This document shows positions 35,437-43,462 of a stretch of 64,000 bases of DNA, piece after piece. Origin of the DNA: Pseudomonas neuropathica (GTDB taxonomy: Bacteria; Pseudomonadota; Gammaproteobacteria; Pseudomonadales; Pseudomonadaceae); contig NZ_JACOPX010000023.1 in NCBI RefSeq assembly GCF_015461835.1, positions 1 through 64,000 of the forward strand. The letters are read 5' to 3'. Positions within the stretch are counted from its first letter, which is position 1. The number at the start of each line of letters is the position of its first letter. A program made the position numbers and the translations under genes. Under the pieces are notes generated by a model that was given only the letters and a program-made list of their open reading frames with translations, was not told the DNA's origin and did not search any database.

Positions 35437-36663
35437 ATGACCGGCGAGAAAAAAAACAAGCAGGAATCTATGGATGGGAAAACGGTTGATGTTTCCGACG
35501 ACCTATATGTGTCGGCTCCGATCCATTTGGACGCCTCAAACCCTGCGCTTTATACTGCACCAGGTCAAAAGTTCTCCTACTCGCTCCCTGACCAATCGAT
35601 CACGTCTTCACTCGATAAATATCTGCGCCAGTCCAGCACCGTCCAAAGGCTGATTGATGCTACAGACAGGCTGTTACGACCATCTGCAGCTATCCAAGCG
35701 GTAATCGATGCCACTCAACAGATGATGCGTCCTTCTCGCGAAATAGAGGCGTTTTTGCAAGCCACAGATCGAGCTCTCCAGCCATCACGTCAAATTTACG
35801 CGGCGATGGCAGCTACTGAGCGGATGCTTAAACCCTCACCTGAAGTCCAAGCTCTATTAAACTCGACGGGGAAGTGGCTTCAACCGTCAAGCGAAATGCA
35901 GGATTTAGCGAGTTGGACTGAAAAACTTGCTCGAGCCTACAGTCAGCACCATGCGGCCTCCTTTGAAGCTGTCGAGAAGGCATTGCACCTTTCAGATTCA
36001 CTGAAATCAGTGATCGCGGCGATGGACACACACCGCTCTACTTCTTCGCTAAGATCGCTCTTGAGTAGCTTTGAGACCCTGCAGGCATCCCCCATTTTTG
36101 ATTTGCTGGTCTCTACCGATCCTACGAGACTTCAATCTCTTATTGAGGATTATCAAGAGGACGAAGAACGTCAGAACCTCGTTGATGCCCCTCCGACTTC
36201 ATATGATGTGGAGGCCGAGATTGTTCAGGCTTTAAATACTGGTTCCAATCCGCAGAAACTTACAGCTCCAGCATTAGTTTTCTTGATGTTCTTCATTACC
36301 GCGGTGCACACATTTTATGACGATCTGAGTAAGTGGAATGACTTTCGTGAGTCGGTGTGCGACATGCAAGAACGACTCGAAGCTTTCGAATCCCTAGCGC
36401 ATGCACGAAAGCTTGTTCGGAGCGCATTGTGTGACGTTCCCAAAGCGTTAACCGAAAGGTTTCGATTGACCAAAAAGGAAGGGATCAATCTTCGTGAGGA
36501 TCCAGGAATGAAAGCAGAGGTAATAATGGCGTTGCCTAAATATGCACCTTTGGAGGTTGTTGACGCCTCTAATCGGGATTGGCTCCTGGTTATCTACAAA
36601 CACGAAGGACTCGAGATAGAAGGGTGGGTATCTCGTAAGCATGTCCGCCCGGCATCGCGATGA
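35437..36663 (+). CDS. Protein with five 17-residue repeats, a membrane segment and an SH3b domain
   Basis: A 408-residue protein of novel architecture. Residues 72-156 are five consecutive repeats of exactly 17 residues, of the form I-D-A-T-x-x-x-x-R-P-S-x-x-I-x-A-h (for example residues 73-85 IDATDRLLRPSAA). They should form stacked helices. Residues about 175-240 are helical, 278-297 is a possible membrane segment (PALVFLMFFITAVHTFYD), and 345-406 is a bacterial SH3 domain (EGINLREDPGMKAEVI, WLLVIYKHEGLEIEGWVSRKHV). An SH3b fold often binds peptides or cell-wall material; the membrane placement suggests a sensor or scaffold. ATG 35437 has GAGAG upstream; the frame extends to a TTG at 35401. 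It lies at the island's left end. Confidence 0.75.
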   Translation: MTGEKKNKQESMDGKTVDVSDDLYVSAPIHLDASNPALYTAPGQKFSYSLPDQSITSSLDKYLRQSSTVQRLIDATDRLLRPSAAIQAVIDATQQMMRPSREIEAFLQATDRALQPSRQIYAAMAATERMLKPSPEVQALLNSTGKWLQPSSEMQDLASWTEKLARAYSQHHAASFEAVEKALHLSDSLKSVIAAMDTHRSTSSLRSLLSSFETLQASPIFDLLVSTDPTRLQSLIEDYQEDEERQNLVDAPPTSYDVEAEIVQALNTGSNPQKLTAPALVFLMFFITAVHTFYDDLSKWNDFRESVCDMQERLEAFESLAHARKLVRSALCDVPKALTERFRLTKKEGINLREDPGMKAEVIMALPKYAPLEVVDASNRDWLLVIYKHEGLEIEGWVSRKHVRPASR

Positions 36664-36849
36664 CTGAAGCGAGCGCAGATCAGTAAAACCTCTGTTCCCC
36701 CCTAATGACTACATTATTTGGAGACGTGCGGAATTTAGGTGGTAGCTTACTCAATCTACTGACAATTCGACATTACAAACTGAATGAAGCCCGCAGAAAC
36801 AGCTGGTCGTAGGCGACCGGTGAAGGGGAACAGGTCGTCAGAGAAGTAC

Positions 36850-36861
36850 CGGGGGGGGGGG
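36850..36861 (+). repeat. Poly(G) tract of 12
   Basis: Twelve Gs in a row, 83 bases before the start of the 36944 gene. Such tracts can gain or lose a base during replication, changing promoter spacing and switching expression on and off. No other homopolymer this long was seen in the window. Confidence 0.8.
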
Positions 36862-36943
36862 GTATATTTTTGCTGCAATGGAGTGTGCCCCAAACATAAC
36901 TTATGGCAAAGTGATTACCTTTCTCCTCTTCTATGGATAGTGT

Positions 36944-37648
36944 ATGAGCATCCCTAATCACCTCATTCAAGCCGTTCGGGAAAATGCTATCGAAGGTGCG
37001 ACTGCTGTCTGTCGCTTCGCCCTTGCTGAAGTAGAAAATCAACCCGATTGGACTCAAGAAATTCATGAAACGTTGCTGGAAGCAACGGCTCTGATTCTCA
37101 GTCTACAGGAGCAGTCACTGATTCCTCATGCAAAGGATGCTCCAGACTTGGATGGCAGTATGGGTTATGTGTGTAACCGCATGCGTTCTTTCCTTAGCGA
37201 CGTTCAAGATGAGTTGGTTGGTCAATCGTCTGCCCAGAAACTGGAAAGCATTAAGAGTAGGTTCTCTATTACGCTCGCTAACGGATTCGGTTACGAGTTC
37301 ACCGATGGAGATTTGAAGCGTATCCGTACGCTGATTAATGAACTTCGAGAACTGATAATCGCGAATGGTGAACTCGACGACGATCACAAGCAGCGTCTTC
37401 TAAAGCGCTTAGAGAAAATGCAGGCGGAAATCCATAAAAAGATGTCCGACCTAAATAGTTTCTATGGACTGCTGGTAGAGGCAAGTGTCGTCTTTAAGAA
37501 GGTTGGTGAAAATGCCAAGCCTATCGTCGATCGAATCAAAGAACTGACTAGCATTTCGTGGGGCACCCAGGCGCGCGCAGAGAATTTGCCGTCAGGCACC
37601 GAGCCACCAGTGCTAGGAAACGATTCCGAGCCACCCGCGCTAAACTAA
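36944..37648 (+). CDS. Uncharacterised coiled-coil protein
   Basis: A 234-residue soluble, highly helical protein; residues about 115-200 are heptad-rich (DLKRIRTLINELRELIIANGELDDDHKQRLLKRLEKMQAEIHKKM). The C-terminal tail is proline/acid-rich (PSGTEPPVLGNDSEPPALN). No homologue recognised. Only a weak ribosome site is seen (GGAT). The poly(G) tract upstream may vary its expression. Confidence 0.65.
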   Translation: MSIPNHLIQAVRENAIEGATAVCRFALAEVENQPDWTQEIHETLLEATALILSLQEQSLIPHAKDAPDLDGSMGYVCNRMRSFLSDVQDELVGQSSAQKLESIKSRFSITLANGFGYEFTDGDLKRIRTLINELRELIIANGELDDDHKQRLLKRLEKMQAEIHKKMSDLNSFYGLLVEASVVFKKVGENAKPIVDRIKELTSISWGTQARAENLPSGTEPPVLGNDSEPPALN

Positions 37649-37903
37649 TAATTAGGGGGGGAAATAACCCACGTGTCCCTAGAACTGGAGGGGAGGGTCT
37701 TTTTTATTTCATCATCCAGTTCTACCAAAAGCTGTAAAGAGATGTAGTAAGTTGTTATTCGAAATTAAAGTTGATTTTGTTAAGTGTGATTAGATATCAG
37801 GTTGTTAATGGTTTTTGTACGTTTTGACTAAGTGTTGCGGATTTATCGTTGTTTGGTTCATCAAGTATGGCGTGCTATTGCGTTGAAGCGTGGAGTGTAT
37901 TGA

Positions 37904-38506
37904 ATGAAAAAGCATGATGAAATAGAAAGTGATTTTTTTAGTTTAATTGACGTGGAGGATGAGTATCTACCTTTGGTGGTGAAGTGCCATTATGCAATCG
38001 ATAAAATGCTTGATAGGGCGTTGACTGAGACTCTTCCGCAGGCAAGTGCTATTGAATTGAAGCGTATTTCATTTCTTTTGAAGGTGGATTTTTTAACTGC
38101 TCTTGGTGGGCTAAGGCCACATACTAGGAAGCTCTTTGAGTTGGCCAATACTGTAAGAAACAAATTTGCTCATGATCCATACGCAGAGTTTGCAGTTGGT
38201 GATGCTGCAAAAGCCAAATCATTACTCTGCTCGCATGTGCCAGTTCTCGTGCCCGAGAGATTCAAGGAGGAAGAAGATTTTCAAGATATACTTAAAACTC
38301 TTTTTTCTGTATGTTTTTTACAGGCTTCTGTTGCTTATGGAAACACGTGTCGGCAAAAAGTATCCAATATTGTAGCTCAACAGTTGGTTCAGGAGACCAT
38401 CAGTCCATTGAAAATAAGAACAAGTTCTATACCGATTCACGATGATTTTGAGAATAGGTGTAAGTTTATGATGACTGAAATTTATCCAGGAGTTGAGCCA
38501 GCTTAG
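37904..38506 (+). CDS. Putative HEPN-fold protein
   Basis: A 200-residue helical protein containing TVRNKFAHD, an R-x4-H motif (R85 to H90), which is the signature of HEPN ribonucleases in defence and toxin-antitoxin systems. LPLVVKCHYAIDKMLDRAL in helix 1 and LKVDFLTALGGL are typical of the fold. Many HEPN proteins are toxins, but others only have a structural role. It stands alone, with AT-rich DNA on both sides; no antitoxin is recognised next to it. GGAG precedes ATG 37904. Confidence 0.6.
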   Translation: MKKHDEIESDFFSLIDVEDEYLPLVVKCHYAIDKMLDRALTETLPQASAIELKRISFLLKVDFLTALGGLRPHTRKLFELANTVRNKFAHDPYAEFAVGDAAKAKSLLCSHVPVLVPERFKEEEDFQDILKTLFSVCFLQASVAYGNTCRQKVSNIVAQQLVQETISPLKIRTSSIPIHDDFENRCKFMMTEIYPGVEPA

Positions 38507-38654
38507 TTATAAAGCGCGTGACTATGGCTCATCGAAAGTTAAAGTGCTGATTTTGCCGATATTTTTTATGTGTCAAGCAAGCTAAAAAAGGAAGCGAATA
38601 CATTTTTAATAAGATATTTACCTATCTATTATAAGTTTGGTGGGTTGTGAGTTG

Positions 38655-39530
38655 TTAGTAGTTGGTTGGCTGCATCTCCAGTTGGTATTTGTGATTAATG
38701 GTGTTCGCTTGAAGTATTTTTGCATGGGGGAAACGTTCTTTCACGATCATAGCTAAAGCTTCACGGTCAGCTTCAGGCATTCGACAGCCCAATATTACTG
38801 CAGTCAGTTCCTTATTTCCGAACCTAATGTCCTCATGTGGGGCGAACTTGTCGCGGCCATCTCCCGAATAGATACGCCATTCTCGTTCATGAGCCCAAGC
38901 TTCTGACTTTGTGTAAATTAGTGCGTCAATTTTTGCTTGCTGGTCAAATACTGTAAGACCTGCTAAAAAATCCGACAATTCATTTTCGGAAAATAGACTA
39001 GGAATTTCTGATCGATAAATTACCGGTTTTGCTGTGGAGTAAGGGCTATCTGCGCCTTGTTCTTGTTCAAACTGAAAAACAGCCCCTTTATTACTATCTG
39101 CATAGTACGCCCACATTAATTGATTTGTCGGCGAGTCAGTCAAACAGAGAATTTTTGAGGTTGAGAGCGCTGAGCGGACGAATATATTAAGGTCGCCGAC
39201 ACCTTTATCAAGTACCTTGAACGACTCTTCTATACCTGCTGACATTTTTTCGACGAAAAAGGCCTTCGGTATCCCTGGCAGTTGCTCACGAAATAATTGA
39301 ATTACTGACCTCATTTTGTTGCCTTCAACGCAAATGTACTCACCTTTGTAAGCCTTCCAGATTTTTTCTATCGCATCTCTCTTTACTATGTCTCTATCAA
39401 AGTCAACTTTTAAATCGAATTGTATATCGTATGGGTCGTTAAGAGTGGCTGGCGTTGTCCACCGGAGGGTTTGATTATTAAGTACGATTTTCGCCGTGCT
39501 AAAGCTCATGTATTTATATAGAGTTGGCAA
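38655..39530 (-). CDS. DUF2971 family protein
   Basis: A 291-residue protein. The N-terminus LYKYMSFSTAKIVLNNQTLRWTTPATLNDPYD and NQLMWAYYADSNKGAVFQFE match the DUF2971 family, whose members occur in phage-defence and accessory loci; biochemistry is unknown to me. The start is a TTG at 39530, which has GGAGA at 8-base spacing and gives the family's usual first residues MPxLYKY. Its codon use is AT-rich. It lies downstream of the caspase-like gene on the same strand. Confidence 0.72.
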   Translation of the reverse strand: MPTLYKYMSFSTAKIVLNNQTLRWTTPATLNDPYDIQFDLKVDFDRDIVKRDAIEKIWKAYKGEYICVEGNKMRSVIQLFREQLPGIPKAFFVEKMSAGIEESFKVLDKGVGDLNIFVRSALSTSKILCLTDSPTNQLMWAYYADSNKGAVFQFEQEQGADSPYSTAKPVIYRSEIPSLFSENELSDFLAGLTVFDQQAKIDALIYTKSEAWAHEREWRIYSGDGRDKFAPHEDIRFGNKELTAVILGCRMPEADREALAMIVKERFPHAKILQANTINHKYQLEMQPTNY

Positions 39531-39642
39531 AGTGTTTGTCTCCAGTGGTGGATAATAAATTTATGAGCTTTAAAGTGGTGTTCGTATTGGTGGCGCAAAT
39601 TTCGGTGTCAGTGCGCAATACAGAATTGGCAAGGTTGGGGCG

Positions 39643-40281
39643 TTAGCTGAATATGCTAGTTAGCTTTCGGCTTTCATGCATAAAGATATTGAATCCATAT
39701 TTTGAATGTGCCCCAGGTACAAGCTGAAGAAGCTCTGACCCAGCAATATGAGCCATCTGCCTCGAAGTTTTTTTTCCTTTGCGTCGACTGCTATTTTTTC
39801 GATACTCCTCTGCTAGCTTAGAGAAGAAAATCATATCTATAGCGCTTCCATCGATCCAGTCTACCTCCTCCTTATAGCCAGCAACCCAATCTAAATGAGT
39901 GTCAGGGGCTTCCAGTAAAAATTTTGCTAAAGACTGATTTCCCATCAAGCATGTTCCTAAATAAAGTCCTTTTACCTGTTTAGTTTTGTTGTGAGTTGTG
40001 AGCATGTTTCTCAGTTCAGTGCGGGTAATTACTTGACCGCTTGCCCCACCAATAGTGCTATCGCTTCCGTGCGTAGCGAGGTATACCACTTGAGTTTGGC
40101 CGTCTCGGCAGCGCATTCTTAGACCTGATGACAAAGATTGCTTTTCACTGAACATGTCATAATAGAAAGCTGATGGGTTGTCGTAATGTATCCCTGCTAG
40201 AGCTTCAAACAATGGTCTGACACTGTGATTGCCATCACTCCACCACCGAGACTCAATGACTGAAAATACGCACTTTGACAT
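39643..40281 (-). CDS. Caspase-fold (CHAT-like) protease candidate
   Basis: A 212-residue protein with the two motifs of the caspase/CHAT fold: VVYLATHGSDSTIGG with putative catalytic H71, and VKGLYLGTCLMGNQSLAKFL with putative C111, each after a hydrophobic strand. The strand DWVAGYKEEVDWIDGSAIDMIFFSKL follows as in these folds. The rest lacks a recognised sensor domain, so a partner probably provides it. Such proteases in bacteria act in abortive infection (e.g. with gasdermin-like or TPR partners), but no gasdermin is seen. ATG 40281 follows AAGGTG. It is the central gene of three minus-strand genes at 38.65-40.94 kb. Confidence 0.72.
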   Translation of the reverse strand: MSKCVFSVIESRWWSDGNHSVRPLFEALAGIHYDNPSAFYYDMFSEKQSLSSGLRMRCRDGQTQVVYLATHGSDSTIGGASGQVITRTELRNMLTTHNKTKQVKGLYLGTCLMGNQSLAKFLLEAPDTHLDWVAGYKEEVDWIDGSAIDMIFFSKLAEEYRKNSSRRKGKKTSRQMAHIAGSELLQLVPGAHSKYGFNIFMHESRKLTSIFS

Positions 40282-40413
40282 AACTGCACCTTATGGAAAT
40301 TGTTTATAAGCTGGTTTTGGCTTTGTTAGCTGTTGAAATTTCATTAAGAAATGTTCAGGTATGTGTGTATTATAAATGTGCCTAATTGTATGTTAGTTTA
40401 GGGCTGTTTTTAT

Positions 40414-40944
40414 TCATGAGGAAAGTTTTCGATAGCAAGTATTTAGTTCGTCAAATAACTCCTCTCGAGCGGTTAACAGTTTAGTGCGCCAAGCTTGCTC
40501 TTGTTCTCCAGTTAATGGTGCTGAGTCTCGATTAACATCGCGGCGAAGAGTTGTCACCATTTCACCGTATATGCGCGCTTTATTTTGGGCTGTTTTGTAA
40601 CCTAATAGAAGGAGTTTTGCTTCTGCGTTACTCATTTCTTTGAAAGATGAAAAAAGCTCGGTTATGCATTCTTCTAGCACGGATATACGAGTATCTGGCA
40701 TAGTACGCTCTGTACGTTTATATCTTCCCCATTCAATTATCAAAGCCCAATACTTCAGAGCGACATGGGTGAAAATTTCGATCTGCTCAGCAGTTTGTTT
40801 AAGAACTTCAAATTCACGTTTTATGCGTTCCTTTTCCAACTCTCGAGTGTGCTGCTGACGCCCGAGAAAAAAAGCAGAGATTCCAGCGATCAGAGCGCCT
40901 AACCCAATCTTTACAGCTGAGTCCAATACCTCTATTAGTGTCAT
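40414..40944 (-). CDS. Membrane-anchored helical protein
   Basis: A 176-residue protein with one N-terminal membrane segment (VKIGLGALIAGISAFFLGR) followed by a basic stretch and a long helical cytosolic domain (ELEKERIKREFEVLKQTAEQIEIFTHVALKYWALI). First of three genes transcribed towards the caspase-like gene; spacing is 132 bases, so an internal promoter is possible. It could be the membrane effector or tether for its neighbour. No homologue recognised. Confidence 0.6.
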   Translation of the reverse strand: MTLIEVLDSAVKIGLGALIAGISAFFLGRQQHTRELEKERIKREFEVLKQTAEQIEIFTHVALKYWALIIEWGRYKRTERTMPDTRISVLEECITELFSSFKEMSNAEAKLLLLGYKTAQNKARIYGEMVTTLRRDVNRDSAPLTGEQEQAWRTKLLTAREELFDELNTCYRKLSS

Positions 40945-41762
40945 GTTCAGGCGGCCTTAGTCAAAAAGTATGACGTCGTGAAGTGAAGGTGGCTGGTGGC
41001 GCCCAACCTGATGCTGTCACGCTACTACCTTGCCACTATCAACGTCTACAGGAAGATCTTTGTCGGACGCTAACCAGTGCGCAAAAAGGTTGGGTTTTTC
41101 GGCTGTAGATTAACTCCCCCTAGTCTCCGCTTTATGACCCAATCACGATTGCCATTTTTCTGTGAAAACGGACCTCTATTGAGAGCCGCTTTGTTAAATA
41201 CGAGTGTCGTTCAAGCTTGCTGAAGGATCCCTTGACATACTGCTAAGGGGCCATTTCGTAGAGGAAACACACGAGTTTTTAAAAAGACGGACATCTATTA
41301 AGAGTTTTCAGCTAGAGGAAATCTGCGAGTCTGATAACCCGTGTAGGGGGCCCCCCTTCAGGAGGACCCGTAAAATCTGCCGCTACGGCTCCTCGCCTGG
41401 GACTAGTCGCACACAGCAATCGGCAGATCCGGAGCTATCCGTCGCGTCCATTCGCGCTGAAGGTTCACGCCGTGAAAAGGGGCGAGGGGAAAGCTAACCC
41501 GTAGGTAGCGAAAAGGCAGTGTTCCACGTGTTCCATGTGTTCCAGAAACGTCGGAGGCCACGGAGTACGCGGCTTTCAGAGGCGGAACACTAAATGCGAA
41601 TAACCGGAACACCAGTTACGCGGAACACGTTTGGTGTTCCGCGATTTGGTGATCCGGTTAAGGGTGGAAAGCCACACCGTAGGTATCGGCGATGCGGTGA
41701 GTCATGCGGCTAGCAACTGCTCCATGGACAGTGCATAAGTGGCTGGGCGGGAGTGAGCAGAC
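40945..41762. other. Non-coding stretch between the caspase-like cluster and phage tail genes
   Basis: About 820 bases without a supported gene. Features seen are inexact copies AAAACGGACCTCTATTGAGAG and AAAAGACGGACATCTATTAAGAG (about 41164 and 41281), the repeat cluster at 41519-41643, and a rise in GC towards the tail genes. A short frame at 41204-41497 lacks a ribosome site and shows low-complexity sequence at its end. It is probably eroded phage DNA. Confidence 0.5.
41519..41643. repeat. Cluster of GTGTTCC/GGAACAC repeats with a 10-bp hairpin
   Basis: GTGTTCC occurs at 41519, 41528 and 41537 with an exact 9-base period, and GGAACAC at 41584, 41606 and 41622, followed by GTGTTCC at 41634. 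CGCGGAACAC (41619-41628) and GTGTTCCGCG (41634-41643) form a perfect 10-bp stem. Seven copies in 125 bases suggest binding sites for one protein, such as a replication, partition or phage repressor protein. Confidence 0.65.
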
Positions 41763-42467
41763 GTGAAACTGCACAAGATACTTTCCATCAACGGCACCCC
41801 GATCGCTCTCATCAAGGAGGACGTCCGACTGGACGCTACCAGTCCCGGCCGGGCGAACTTCACAGTTCAATCCCCTGTGCCGCTGAAAGGTCTGGTGACG
41901 CTGGATATCGGCTACAACGAGGGCACGCTGCAACGGCACTTCATCGGTTACATCGAGCGCTGCACCGCCGCCAACGCGGTCGAGCAGGTGTTGTTCTGCC
42001 GGGAGCTGGCCGCCGTGCTGGCCAATCCGCTGCCGTTGAACCTGCGTCATGTGGATCTGCGGGCCGTGCTGACCGAGGTCAGCGAACAGACCGGGCTGCG
42101 CTTTCGCGTTCCCGATCGGCCTTATGCCAGCGTGAAGGCGCCGTATTTCTACAGCCTCGCCGCCGGATACCAGGCGATGGGCAGTCTGGCGCGAGTGTTC
42201 AGCATTCCCGACTTCACCTGGCACCAGTTGGGCAACGGTGAAGTGTTCGCCGGCAGCTGGGCCGATAGTTTTTTCGGCGCACGTGCGCCGCTGCAAATTC
42301 CCACGGAGCTGTTCGACGGCTACCAGGGCAACCAGAGCGCGATGGTCGCGGCCCTTCCCGGGTTGCGCCCAGGTGCAACAATCAATAACGGCGAGCGCAT
42401 CACCACGGTGTCGCTTGCCAACGACCAGATGGCTATCCGATGGAAGACGCAATCCGCCGCGCTGTAG
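41763..42467 (+). CDS. Phage tail/baseplate protein
   Basis: A 234-residue protein of phage type (tail assembly gpD/gp44-like). It begins with a short beta segment and reads MSLARVFSIPDFTWHQLGNGEVFAGSWADSFF-like text in its second half, which resembles baseplate hub proteins of Mu-like phages and tailocins. It overlaps the next gene by 28 bases, a normal arrangement for adjacent tail genes. No upstream head or sheath gene is present. GTG-free start ATG 41763 has a GGAG-like site (GGGAG). Confidence 0.6.
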   Translation: MKLHKILSINGTPIALIKEDVRLDATSPGRANFTVQSPVPLKGLVTLDIGYNEGTLQRHFIGYIERCTAANAVEQVLFCRELAAVLANPLPLNLRHVDLRAVLTEVSEQTGLRFRVPDRPYASVKAPYFYSLAAGYQAMGSLARVFSIPDFTWHQLGNGEVFAGSWADSFFGARAPLQIPTELFDGYQGNQSAMVAALPGLRPGATINNGERITTVSLANDQMAIRWKTQSAAL

Positions 42468-43417
42468 AGCGCCAATTCCCCGAACTCACCGGGGGTTACC
42501 ACCTGCCGCGTTTTGCCCGGGTTACCGCCGTGGCTGATGCGCCGGCGGATGCCGGACTGTGTGACGACTTCCGTCCGCGCTACGCCGTCGACATTGTCGT
42601 ACTCGGTCCCGATGACGAGCCAGATCCGGCCATGCCGCCGCTCACTGGCGTTCCTTTACCGCTGCCCACCGGTGGCGAGGAAATGGGCATTTATGCCTTT
42701 CCGGAAGAGGGCACGCGGGTCGTGGTGTGCTTCGCCTACGGCCTGCCGAACAAGCCCTACATCCAATCGATCTTGCCGCACGGGTTGAGCATGCCCAAGG
42801 TGCCGAAGGGCGATCAGGTGTGGCAGCACAGCGATGCCTCCCAGCAACGCGTCGACGCCGACGGCAACTGGTTACGCCAGACCGATGGCAAGATCCGAGA
42901 CCAGGCGATCGAGCGCGAGGTTGAAGCCCTGGACAACCGCGAGCAGTTCCAGAGCCACATACGGGCGGTGGACGACCATTCGACCGAGACGGTGGGTGGT
43001 GTGAAAAAGATCGAGGCGCTGGGCGCGCTCAAGCTGATGTCGGGTGGTTCGGCTAGTCTGGCGGCGGTGGACGATCTGCACCAAGCGACCGGCCGGGATC
43101 TGAACGTGGTTGTGGGTCAGAAGCACAACGCCACGGTGGGCGGTGATATGCAGGAGCGGATCGAGGGCTTGCGTCGAAGCGTGGCCGGCAAGGCACAACG
43201 TCTGCAAGCGCCGAAGAACTGGATCGGTTCGGAAAGTGTGAATCTTTTCCAGGTGGTTTGCGATGTGTTGGATCTGATGCAGCAAATGAATACTCAGTTT
43301 GCGGGACACACCCACCTTCCCGGACCGACTCCAAGTCCTGCTGACATCGCAGAATTCCAGAAAATGGCCGTTGAAGCCACTTTGCTTTCTACGGAGCTTA
43401 AGCATATAACTCTCTGA
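42440..43417 (+). CDS. Phage baseplate spike-like protein (gpV/gp45-like)
   Basis: A 325-residue protein with an OB-like N-terminal domain (RFARVTAVADAPADAG) and a PLPTGGEEMGIYAFPEEGTRVVVCFAYGLPNKPYIQSILPHG segment typical of baseplate spike proteins, then a repetitive part with ETVGGVKKIEALGALKLMSGGSASL and NVVVGQKHNATVGGDMQE, which are the triple-beta-spiral-like repeats of tail spikes, and a C-terminal QMNTQFAGHTHLPGPTP, matching the His-containing spike tip. It is the only other phage structural gene here, so this is a relic of a tailed phage or tailocin. Confidence 0.75.
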   Translation: MEDAIRRAVERQFPELTGGYHLPRFARVTAVADAPADAGLCDDFRPRYAVDIVVLGPDDEPDPAMPPLTGVPLPLPTGGEEMGIYAFPEEGTRVVVCFAYGLPNKPYIQSILPHGLSMPKVPKGDQVWQHSDASQQRVDADGNWLRQTDGKIRDQAIEREVEALDNREQFQSHIRAVDDHSTETVGGVKKIEALGALKLMSGGSASLAAVDDLHQATGRDLNVVVGQKHNATVGGDMQERIEGLRRSVAGKAQRLQAPKNWIGSESVNLFQVVCDVLDLMQQMNTQFAGHTHLPGPTPSPADIAEFQKMAVEATLLSTELKHITL

Positions 43418-43462
43418 AGATGGTACTGGGTGCCATGATCAATAAAAGTTAAGGATGATTAC

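Noticed and set aside
41000..41110. Possible truncated gene end on the plus strand
   Set aside because: About 40 codons between stops without recognisable similarity; too short to support.
41204..41497. 98-residue frame in the gap before the tail genes
   Set aside because: GTG start without a ribosome site; the second half is Arg/Ser/Pro-rich and not protein-like.
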